Below, piece by piece: positions 22,845-34,200 of a stretch of DNA of 64,000 bases. The position numbers and the translations under genes are program-made. The notes under the pieces are model-generated. The model was not told the origin of the DNA, ran no database searches, and saw only the letters and a list, made by a program, of their open reading frames with translations. The first letter of the stretch is position 1, and the number at the start of each line of letters is the position of its first letter. The DNA comes from Microglena sp. YARC (Eukaryota; Chlorophyta; Chlorophyceae; Chlamydomonadales; Chlamydomonadaceae): contig CM039466.1 in the NCBI GenBank assembly GCA_022414725.1, positions 35,731,947 through 35,795,946 on the forward strand, read 5' to 3'.

Positions 22845-23716
22845 GCAGCAGCTTCTAGACAGCTCCCCTGCCTCCCCAGTGTTTTTATTTTCAGGCACGA
22901 GCAGCAGCTTCTAGTCAGCTCCCCTGGCTCCCCAGTGCTTTTCTTGTCAGGGACGAGCCGCAGCTTCTAGACAGCTCCCCTGCCTCCCCAGTGCTTTTCT
23001 TGTCAGGGACGAGCCGCAGCTTCTAGACAGCTCCCCTGCCTCCCCAGTGTTTTTATTTTCAGGCATGAGCAGCAGCTTCTAGTCAGCTCCCCTGCCTCCC
23101 CAGTGCTTTTCTTGTCAGGGACGAGCCGCAGCTTCTAGACAGCTCCCCTGCCTCCCCAGTGCTTTTCTTGTCAGGGACGAGCCGCAGCTTCTAGACAGCT
23201 CCCCTGCCTCCCCAGTGTTTTTATTTTCAGGCATGAGCAGCAGCTTCTAGTCAGCTCCCCTGCCTCCCCAGTGCTTTTCTTGTCAGGGACGAGCCGCAGC
23301 TTCTAGACAGCTCCCCTGCCTCCCCAGTTTTTTTTTTCAGGCATGAGCAGCAGCTTCTAGTCAGCTCCCCTGCCTCCCCAGTGCTTTTCTTGTCAGGGAC
23401 GAGCCGCAGCTTCTAGTCAGCTCCCCTGCCTCCCCAGTGTTTTTATTTTCAGGCATGAGCAGCAGCTTCTAAGCAGCTCCCCTGCCTCCTCAGTGCTGTT
23501 CTTGTCAGGGACGAGCCGCAGCTTCTAGTCAGCTCCCCTGCCTCCCCAATGCTTTTCTTTTCAGGAACGAGCTGCAGCTTCTATACAGCTCCCCTGCCTC
23601 CCCAGTGCTTTTATTTTCAGGGACAAATCGCAGCTTCTAGTCAGCTCCCCTGCATCCCCAGTGTTTTTATTTTCAGGGACGAGACGCAACTTCTCGGCAG
23701 CTCCCCTGCCTCCCCA
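22845..23716. repeat. 56-bp satellite built from TIR-element end
   Basis: About 16 units of 56 bp. Two subtypes alternate: TTTTTATTTTCAGGCATGAG and CTTTTCTTGTCAGGGACGAG, each followed by C(A/C)GCAGCTTCTAG and CAGCTCCCCTGCCTCCCCAG. The unit is the terminal sequence of the TIR elements and the array runs into element A3. Confidence 0.9.
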
Positions 23717-23915
23717 GTGTTTTTATTTTCAGGCATGAGCAGCAGCTTCTAGGCAGCTCCCCTGCCTCCCTATCCAGCCAAACCTAATGCAGTCTACTGC
23801 ACCTGGACGCTGCCGTCATCAGTAATCTACATCTGTTGGGATGTTGGCACAGAGCCTAGTGGGTTAGACAGGAAGCTGCTTGGAAGCTGCTGCTCGTACC
23901 TGAAAAGAAAAACAC
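23717..23915. mobile_element. TIR element A3
   Basis: Inverted ends TTTTATTTTCAGGCATGAGC and (reverse complement) TTTTTCTTTTCAGGTACGAG, both followed by AGCAGCTTC. About 200 bp, no coding capacity. Its interior is close to element A4 near 25.9 kb (shared CTACTGCACCTGGACGCTGC). Confidence 0.75.
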
Positions 23916-24189
23916 AAAGATAAATGGTTGTGCAACTCGTCTTCTGAAGCACCCATCATTTGGGTGTGTGTGTGCTAAAACCCATTTACTAACCCTAGCT
24001 TTAAAAAAGTTAGGAGCCATACGGCCTGATCCTGATATCAAAAATAAATTAATTCTTAAATTATATTAATAAATTCATTCCTTCTTCTGAGGTCATTTAA
24101 ACACCAAACACTCTCTCAAATATGGTATACAAAAGCATTGGTTGAACACCTTGCCTTTGAAGCATCCCAGCTAAGGTGGTACCTGCCCA
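23916..24189. other. Intergenic or 3' flank, nothing seen
   Basis: Ordinary AT-rich sequence downstream of the cyclophilin-like gene; no recognised feature. Confidence 0.4.
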
Positions 24190-24345
24190 CAAACACACAA
24201 CACAGCACAGTAGCACACTAGTGGAGCTGATGGTGGTAGTCAGGCAAGGACCCATCGTAAGTGCCCTTGCGAAGTTGTCCGACTGCCTTTAACTGCACCA
24301 CCTTGTGGTGCATCTCGTTATTTGGAGCCCCTCAGCTCAGGTGGT
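24190..24345 (-). pseudogene. Copy of the cyclophilin gene's last exon
   Basis: Minus strand reads APNNEMHHKVVQLKAVGQLR then KGTYDGSLPDYHHQLH and a stop. It is clearly paralogous to the exon at 24836-24693, with an open frame but no visible acceptor. It may be an alternative terminal exon or a remnant. Confidence 0.7.
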
Positions 24346-24439
24346 GCGTGCCCACAGACACACAACACAGCACAGCAGTGGGAAGGTATTGGACGATTTG
24401 GAAGATGCGGATATTATTTTAATTGGCCCTTCTAGAACA

Positions 24440-24625
24440 CCAAACACACCTGCACACATACACACAACACAGCATAGCAGGACAATAGTGGTGCTGGGGG
24501 TGGAAGTCAAGCAAGGGAGCATCGTAAATTCGTAAGGACCCTTAAGAAGTTGTCCAACTCCCTTGGACCTGAGCCATCCGATTATGCACCTCGTTCTTTG
24601 GAGCGCCCATGGCTCCGCTGGTACC
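24440..24625 (-). pseudogene. Second, decayed copy of the last exon
   Basis: Minus strand reads GAPKNEVHNRMAQVQGSWTT then a stop; a frameshift separates the two halves relative to 24836-24693. Flanking sequence (ACACAACACAGCA) is shared with the neighbouring copies, showing a tandem duplication of about 240 bp. Confidence 0.7.
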
Positions 24626-24692
24626 TCTGGACATTCAAGCAGCAACTCTGATCGGGTGGTATCTGCCCGCATGCACACATGCACACGGCACG

Positions 24693-27600
24693 CTAGTGGA
24701 GCTGAGGGTGGAAGTCAGGCAAGGGTGCATTGTAAGAACCCTTGCGAAGTTGTCCAACCGCCTTGATCTCTGCCACTTTGTTGTGAACCTCGTTGTTAGG
24801 AGCACCATAGCTCAGGCGGTTGATCCGATCAATCGTCTGCGTGGAAGCAGTGGGGGAAATTTAGCATTGAAAATTGTCACGCCTTGCCACGGGGCGTGAG
24901 ATTGGAGGAGCACCCCAGTTCGCTTGCACTTGGGATGGTTACTGCGGGTTTTGCTGTTGCAGTGGCAGCGAGGGGGGAAATAGCATGGGAAATTGTCACA
25001 TTTTGCCACGGGCGTGAGATTGGAGGAGCACCCCAGTTCGCTTGCACTTGGGATGGTTACTGCGGGTTTTGCTGTTGCAGTGGCAGCGAGGGGGAAAATA
25101 GCATTGGGAATTGTCACATTTTGCCACGGGCGTGAGATTGGAGGAGCACCCCAGTTCGCTTGCACTTGGGATGGTTACTGCGGGTTTTGCTGTTGCAGTG
25201 GCAGCGAGGGGGAAAATAGCATTGGAAATTGTCACATTTTGCCACGGGCGTGAGATTGGAGGAACCTTCCGGTTTACTTGCGCTGGGGAAGTCTACTATT
25301 ATGGGATTTGGTTTCACAGCCCGCTACTGCGCCTGAGTGTAGTGGTGCAATGGTGCAATGGTGTTGATAATTTGTGTCGTGTTGTGGTGCAATGGTGTAG
25401 TGGTGTTTATAATTTGTGTCGTGTTGCGGTGCAGTGGTGTAGTGGTGTTTATAATTTGTGTTGTGTAGTGGTGCTTATAATTTGAGTTTTGTAGTGGTGC
25501 AGTGGTTTAGTGGTGTTTATAATTTGTGTTGTGTAGTGGTGTTTATAATTTGAGTTGTGTAGTGGTGCAGTGGTGTAGTGGTGTTTATAATTTGTCGGCT
25601 TTTATACAGCCTTTATTTTGCTCTGGTGGTGCACCACATCAATGGTCTGTGTGCATTGGTCAATGGTCTGTTGCAATCAGGAGAGAACACATCAGAGTTC
25701 TTCTTCCATTTCAGAAAAGGGGTCTTCTGGTAGCAATCAGGGATTTGGTGTCTTTCAAGGTTGGGCTCCTGGTAGCGATTTGGGTAGGTGGCCGGAAGGG
25801 CTGCTTTATTTTCAACTATGAGCCGCAGCTTCCCTGCCTGTCTCCCTTTCCAGATAAACCCAACACATTCTACTGCACCTGGACGCTGCCATCATCAGTA
25901 AACCACATCTGTTGAAATGTCAGCGCAAAGCCCAGTGGGCCAGTCAGGGAGCTGCCTAGAAGCTTCTGCTCGTGGCTGAAAAGAAAAATACTGCTGCTGA
26001 TGCTGCTACCCTGCTTGTGCTGACCTAAAATCTCACACACAATTGCACGCAAAACATCGGTGCAGAGCCCAGTGGGTGAGTCAGGGAGCTGCCTAGAAGC
26101 TGCCGCTCATAGCTGAAAAGAAAAACACTGCTGCTGCCCTGCTTGTGCTCACCTCAAATCCCACACACAGTTTCACGCAAAACATCGGTGCAGAGCCCAG
26201 TGGGTGAGTCAGGGAGCTGCCTAGAAGCTGCTGCTCGTGGCTAAAAAGAAAAACACTGCTGCTGCCCTGCTTGTGCTGCAGTGTAGTATAATACCTACCA
26301 TACTAGTGCTGTGATCTTTACTAGTGTTGTACGTAATAAGTATGTTTTAGTTTTTTATATTGTACCCTAAACTGCTGCTTCCCTGCTTGTGCTCACCTCA
26401 AATCCCGACACAATTTCACCAAAGATGACGTAGTGTGTATCCAGATGGTGAGTCAGGGAGCTGCCTAGAAGCTGCTGCTCGTAGCTGAAAATAAAAACAC
26501 TACTGCTGCCCAGCTTGTGCGGCAGTGCAGTATAATATCTACCATACTAGTGCTGTGCCTTTTATTAGTGTTGTACATAATAAGTACGTTACAGTTTTTA
26601 TTTTGTACCCTAAACTGCTGCTGCCCTGTTTGTGCTTACCTCAAATCCAGACACAATTTCACCAAAGATGACGTAGTGCGTATCCAGATGGTGAGTTAGG
26701 GAGCTGCCTAGAAGCTGCTGCTCATATCTGAAAAGAAAACACTGCTGCCGCCCTGCTTGTGCTTACCTCAAATCCAGACACAATTTCACCAAAGATGACG
26801 TAGTGCGTATCCAGATGGTAAGTTAGGGAGCTGCCTAGAAGCTGCTGCTCATATCTGAAAAGAAAACACTGCTGCCGCCCTGCTTGTGCTTACCTCAAAT
26901 CCAGACACAATTTCACCAAAGATGACGTAGTGCGTATCCAGATGGTGAGTTAGGGAGCTGCCTAGAAGCTGCTGCTCATATCTGAAAAGAAAACACTGCT
27001 GCCGCCCTGCTTGTGCTCACTTCAAATCCAGACACAACTTCACCAAAGATGACGTAGTGTGTATCCTTATGGTGAGTCAGGGAGCTACCTAGAAGCTGCT
27101 GCTCGTAGCTCAAAGAAAAACACTGCAGCTCGTAGCTCAAAAGAAAAACACTGCAGCTTGTAGCTCAAAAGAAAAACACTGCAGCTCGTAGCTCAATTGA
27201 AAAACACCGCAGCTCGTAGCTAAAAACAAAAAAACTGCTGCTCATAGCTGAGAAGAAAAACACTGCTGCTCATAGCTCATAAGAAAAAGACTGCCCTGCT
27301 TGTGCTCACCTCAAATCCAGACACAATTTCACCAAAGATGACATAGTGCGTATCCAGATGGTGAGCAGGAGCCACGGTGATGGAGAAGTGACCTGTGTTC
27401 GTGTCCGGCCCTCCGTTGGCCGCAGATAGGAGGTACTGCATTGGTGGGTGGGTGGGTGGGTGGTTGAATGGGTTGGCCGCAGATAGGAGGTACTGCATTG
27501 GTGGGTGGGTGGGTGGGTGGGTGGGTGAATGGGTTGGTGGGTGAATGGGTGGGTGGGCAGATAGAAGTTACTGCAGCAACTAGAGGTTGGTAGCTGGAGG

Positions 27601-28237
27601 TTAGCAGCAAAAGAGAGATACTGCAGCAGCAGCAGGAGCCACGGTGATGGAGAAGCGACCCGTGTTCGTGTCCGGCCCTCCGTTGGCCGCAGACAGGAGG
27701 TACTGCATGGGTGGTTGGGTGGGTCAATGGGTTGGTGGGCAGAGGTACTGCAGCAATAAGAAGTTGGTAGTGGGAGGTTAGCAGCAGGAGAAAGATACTG
27801 CAGCAGCAGCAGCAGCAGCATATGCCACGGTGATGGATAAGTGACCCGTGTTGGTTTCCGGCCCTCCCTTGGCGGCAGATAGGAGGTACTGCATGGTTGG
27901 TTGGGTGGTTGGGTGGGTGAATGGGTTGTTGTTGGTGGTGGTGGTGGAGTGTGTGTGTGGGGGTGTGTGTGTGGGGGGGTGAATGGGTTGGTGGGCAGAT
28001 AGGAGGTTCTGCAGCAAGAAGAGGTTGGTAGGGGAAGGTTGGCAGCAGGAGAGAGATACTGCAGCAGCAGTGGATATAGGTCCATTGTGTTGTAGCTTCA
28101 AGCCTCCGGGATCATCCCTCAAGGTTTCACCACAGGTGGGCCCAGTCTAGTCAATAAAGCGGCCGATGATGCGGTAAAAGGAAGAGCATTTAAAGCTGGA
28201 AGGCTTGCGTGTGTGTATGTGTGTAGTGGTGGTGGTA

Positions 28238-28293
<56 letters not shown>

Positions 28294-31200
28294 GGGGGGG
28301 GGGGGGCTTGGATGTAGGGTAGGTGTATAGTTTTAGTTGCGGGTCCACAAGGAGGTTCCCCCACTCACAGGTCGATCGTGTTGTAGCTTCAAGCCTCCGG
28401 GGTCATCCCTGAAGGCACCTCCATAGATGGAGCCACAGGAGGGCCCAGTCTGGTCAATGAAGCGGTCAATGATGCGGTAGAAAGCAGAGCCTCTCAAGGT
28501 AAAAGGCTTTCCGTTAGCCTGCAGCTTCTCCTCAGAGCACAGCACCCTCATGTTCTCAGCAGCAAGGGGTGAGTCCTTTCGGAATAGCACCGCCTCGATG
28601 CGCCCGGCGTCCGTGCCGTTGATGGTGGTGTCGAGGAAGATGAGGGGGAGCTCAGGGTCATCGTGGAGGTCTTTCTTACGCTTCATCTCCGCCTGTTTAC
28701 TCTCATCCAGCTTGGCCTTAGCAGCCTTGGTCTCCTCTGCAGATTGGATAGATCCTGAGGTCCAGGCAATACCTGAGTGGCGTGTTGAGAGGGAAGGAGT
28801 TTTTATATATATATATAACAGAGAAGGGTGCCGAAAACCCCCTACAGTTGCTGTGTAATTGTAATGGGCGAGAGGGATGCCACAGGGGTGCAGACAAGGG
28901 TGCCCAAGACCCCCTCAAGTTGCTGTGTCATTGTGAAGGTGGGACTACCAGCATCCTGCTAGCAAATTCACAATATTCTGCTTCATGCATTGGTGCATCA
29001 TGGGTGAGAGGGATGCCACAGGGGTGCAGACAAGGGTGCCCAAGACCCCCTCAAGTTGCTGTGTCATTGTGAAGGTGGGACTACCAGCATCCTGCTAGCA
29101 AATTCACAATATTCTGCTCCATGCATTGGCACATCATGGGTGAGAGGGATGCCACAGGGATGCAGACAAGGAAGCCGCAGACCCCCTACAGTTGCTATGT
29201 CATAGTGAAGGTGGGACTACCAGCATCCTGCTTGCAAATTCACAATATTCTGCTTCATGCATTGGTGCATCATGGGTGAGAGGGACGCCACAGGGGTGCA
29301 GACAAGGAAGCTGCAGACCCCCTACAGTTGCTATGTCATAGTCAAGGTGGGACTACTAGCAAACCGCTTGCAAATTCACAATATTCTGCTTCATGCATTG
29401 GCACATCATGGGTGAGAGGGATGCCACAGGGCCACTTTTGCACCCAGACCAGGGTGCCAAAGTGGATTGGTAGACCTCATCGAGAGGATCACTATTCACC
29501 CAACTGTGTCCCTTTAATTATATGGGTGAAGCAGATATGGGCCTCTTAGGGGGGGGGGGGGGGGGGGGGGGGAGGAAGGGGTAAGGCAGATTAGAAAAAC
29601 TTCCTATCAGAGCTACTAAACAAACTTCCAGCACCATTTCTTGGTGCCACAAACATCCATGCATTGAATGCAGTTACAAAGACAAGCAGAGGGTTCAGCG
29701 CTCATCTACATGCTCACATCGAAACATATTCTGGTGCAGATCCAGCAGATATATTCTTTGCAGCCAGCACCACCCAAATTTCTGGCTCCCGCACCCCTTC
29801 TCGGTGCGGGAGGCAGAAACACCCAGGCATTACATGTGGTGATTCAGCTCAAAAGGACAACAGAGGGTTCAGTGCTCACCTAAATGCTCACTTCCATATA
29901 TATTCTGGTACAGATCCAGCAGATCTACATCCTTCAGCCAGCACTCCCCAACTTTCTGGCTTCCGCACCCCTTGTTAGAGCCACAAAACACCCATGCATT
30001 GCAAGTGGCTAAAAGACAAGTTGAGGGTTCAGCGCTCACCTAAATGCCCACGTCCATACATATTATAATAACCATCGAGTAGATCAACTCTCTTCACTCC
30101 AGCACTCCTCAACGTTCTGGCTCACGCACCCCTTCTCTGCGTGAAAGGCAGAAACACCCATGCATTGCATATAGCTCAAAAGAAAAACAGAGGGTTCAGC
30201 GCTCACGTAAATACCCAGGCCCATACATATTCTGATACAGATCCAGCAGATCTGCTCTCTCCACTCCAGCAAGTAGCTAAAAATACAAGTTGAGGGTTCA
30301 ACGCTCACCTAAATGTCCACGCCCAAACATATTATGGTTCAGATCCAGCAGATCTACTTTTCAGCCAGCGCTCCCTAAATTCCTGGCTCCCCCACCATTT
30401 CTTGGTCCCACACAACACCCATGCATTGCTTTCTTATTTCATTTATGCGCTTTTTACTTTTGATAAACTCTTCTAAAAGCATAGGATTCATAGAATTCCA
30501 AATTGCAAGTACCTAAAAAGACAACTGGAGGGTTTAGCGCTCACCTAAATGCCCACGTCCATGCATATTCTGATACAGATCCAGCAGATCTACTCTCTTC
30601 AGCCAGCACTACCCAACTTTCTGGCGCACGCACCCCTTCTTGGTGCGGGAGCCAGACAAACCCATGCATTGCATGCAGTTACAAAGAACACGCATAGGGT
30701 GCACTGCTCACCTAAATGCCCAAGCCCAGACACGCCCATAAATGTTATAAAACAGATCCAGCAGATATACTTTCTCCAGCCAGCATGCCTCAGATTTCTG
30801 GCTCCCACCCCCCTTCTCGGTGCGAGGGGTAGAAACACCAATGCATTGCATGTAGCTCAAAAGAATAACAGAGGGTTCGACGCTTACGTAAATGCCAACG
30901 CCCATACATATTCTGGTACATATCCTGAAGATATACTTTCGTCAGCCAGCACCCCCCAAATTTCTGCCTCACACACCCTTTCTCGGTGCCACAAAACACC
31001 CATGCATCGCAAGTAGCTAAAAAGAGAAGCAGCGGGTTTAGTGCTCACCTAAATGCCCACGCCCATACATATTCTGATACAGATCCAGCAGATCTACTTT
31101 CTTCAGCCAGCACTCCCCAACTTTCTGGGTCCCGCACCCCTTGTTCGAGCCACAAAACACCCATGCATTGCACGTGGGCGTTTGCTTGCAGTCATCACAG

Positions 31201-34200
31201 CATGCACCTGCATCCGCCTGCCAATGGTTCAATGGGTTTGGTCAATGGGTCATTGGGTTTGATCAATGGGTGAATGGGTGAATTGGTAAATGGGTCAATG
31301 GGTCAATTGTTCAGTGGGTCAACTGGCCAATTGGTGATTGGGTTTGGACAATGGGTGAACAGGTGAATGGGTGAATGGATTAATTGGTAAATGGCTGAAT
31401 GGGTCAATTGGTCAGTGGGTCAACTGGCCAATTGGTGAATGGGTTTGGACAATGGGTGAACGGGTAAATGGGTGAATGGGTTAATTGGTAAATGGGTGAA
31501 TGGGTCAGTTGGTCAGTGGGTCAACTGGCCAATGGGTGAATGGGTTTGGACAATGGGTGAACGGGTGAATAGGTGAATGGATTAATTGGTAAATGGGTGA
31601 ATGGGTCAATTGGTCAGTGGGTCAACTGGCCAATGAGTGAATGGGTTTGGTCAATGGGTGAACGGGTGAATGGGTGAATGGGTTAATTGGTAAATGGGTG
31701 AATGGGTCAATTGGTCAGTGGGTCAACTGGCCAATGGGTGAATGGGTTTGGACAATGGGTGAACGGGTGAATGGGTGAATGGATTAATTGGTAAATGGGT
31801 GAATGGGTCAATTGGTCAGTGGGTCAACTGGCCAATGAGTGAATGGGTTTGGTCAATGGGTGAACGGGTGAGTGGGTGACTGGGTTAATTGGTAAATGGG
31901 TGAATGGGTCAATTGGTCAGTGGGTCAACTGGCCAATGGGTGAATGGGTTTGGTCAATGGGTGAATGGGTGAATTGGTCAATGGACTTGGTCAATGGGTG
32001 AATGGGTGAATGAGTCAATGGGTCAATGGGTCAATGGATTAGGTGAATGGGTGAATGGGTGAATGGGTAAATGGGTAAATGGGTGAATTGGTCAATGGAT
32101 TTGGTAAATTGGCCAATGGGTGAATGGGTCAATTGATCGATGGGTGAACAGGTGAATGGGTAAATTGGTCAAGGGGTGAATGGGTGAATGGGTGAATGGG
32201 TAAATTGGTCAATGGGTGAATGGGTCAATTGGTCAATGGTTCAACAGGTCAACAGGTCAACGGATCAATGGGTTACTGGGTCGATTGGTCAATAGGTTTG
32301 TTGAGAGGCAAGCAGTTGAGGACAGGGCCAGTGCATGATATATGACAACGAGTATGGCAGCCACAAGTTAGACAGAGAGGCTGCAAAGGTCATGTTCACA
32401 ATAATGTAAGAATGGAAAGCGCATCTTTCGACAGGGCTAGTGCTTGATAGATAACAATGCATACGACAGCCAAAAATTAGACAGAGGGGATGCATAGGAC
32501 CTACAGGACAAGACGGGCTGCAAAGGCCATATTGGCGGAGCCCCCCTTTCTGGGGGGCGGGGCCCCCCAGTGTTACCCATTTGCCCGTCCGACCATCCAT
32601 CCATCCATCCATCTGACCGTGATGAAGCCTGACACGTCAGCCAACGGCCTTGTAACTAACTCGCTTCCGTTGCCACCTGTCGCTCCCTCGCGATCACTCT
32701 CCGCCAATTCTTAGCGTCTCAGGCGACGCTGCATCGAACTTGTCCACAATAATGTGAGATTGAAGATCGCATCTTTCGACAGGGCCAGTGCATGATATAT
32801 GACAATGCGTACGACAGTCAAATGTTAGACAGAGAGGCTGCAAAGGTCATGTTCACAATAACGTGTGAATGGAAAGCGCATCTTTCGACAGGGCCAGTGC
32901 ATGATTTATGACAATGCGTATGACAGTCAAATGTTAGACAGAGAGGCTGCAAAGGACCTTCCGGACAAGACAGGCTGCAAAGGCCATATCCACAATAATG
33001 TGAGATTGAAGATCGCATCTTTCGACAGGGCCAGTGCATGATATATGACAATACGTATGAAAGTCAAATGTTAGACAAAGAGGCTGCAAAGGACCTGCCG
33101 GACAAGAAAGGCTGCATAGGATGTGCCCACAATAACGTGAGAATGGAGAGCTCGGCTTTGGACAGGGCCAGTGCATGATATATGACAATGTGTACGACAG
33201 TCAAAAGTTAGACAGAGAGACTGCAAAGGACATGCAGGACAAGACGGGCTGCATAGGATTTGTCCACAATAACGTGAGAATGGAGAGCTCGGCTTTGGAC
33301 AGGGCCAGTGCATGATATATGACAATGTGTACGACAGTCAAAAGTTAGACAGAGAGACTGCAAAGGACATGCAGGACAAGACGGGCTGCATAGGATTCGT
33401 CCACAATAACGTGAGATGGGAGAGCAAAGCTTCGGACAGGGCCAGTGCATGATAGATGACAATGCGTACGACAGCCAGAAGTTAGACAGAGGGGCTGCAT
33501 ACATGTTTCGTGATGTTCATAAGTCCATCTAGACTCCGTCAAGCCACAAACACATTTGGGGTCTAGTAGGGCACCAGGAAAAATGTAATCATCATCATCA
33601 TAATAGGACCGGTCCACAATTACATGAAAATGAAGAAAATGACAAGCGCAGTTTTGGACAGGGCCTGAAACAGGGCATCTAGTCATACAGTCCAGGGCCA
33701 AGAAAGATCGTTTGTAGCATGTGCACGTGTATAGGACATAAGGTGCCAGGTCAATAAGGAATACATTATGTGACAACCTTCAGATGTTGATGGAAAACAA
33801 ATTGCCCTTTGGTGTGTGCACCCATGTTGGCTCGATGAAAACCGAAATGCCCTTCAGTGTCATACCATGCTGGCTCGACAAAAAGCAAATTGTCCTCTGG
33901 TGCGTTCACCCATGATCTTGCTAAGCGTTTGGTACATAAATAATACTTTTTTTTAAAATGTTCCCTTTGTTACAAGGCATAAGGTTGAAATGCGCCAGCC
34001 CGTTTGCTTGCACTGGGGCCAACCACCAATGTCTGGTACAAACTTGCTTCAGGCAGGTTAATTTTTCAGTCATATGCAGAGATACATTCACTACAATTAT
34101 CCCACACCAAAACATATAGTTGGAAAATGACTAAATGAAGGGTGGAGTATGACTCTGTTTCATAAACAGTGTTTGTTCTTTCGAATGGACCTCTTTGATT

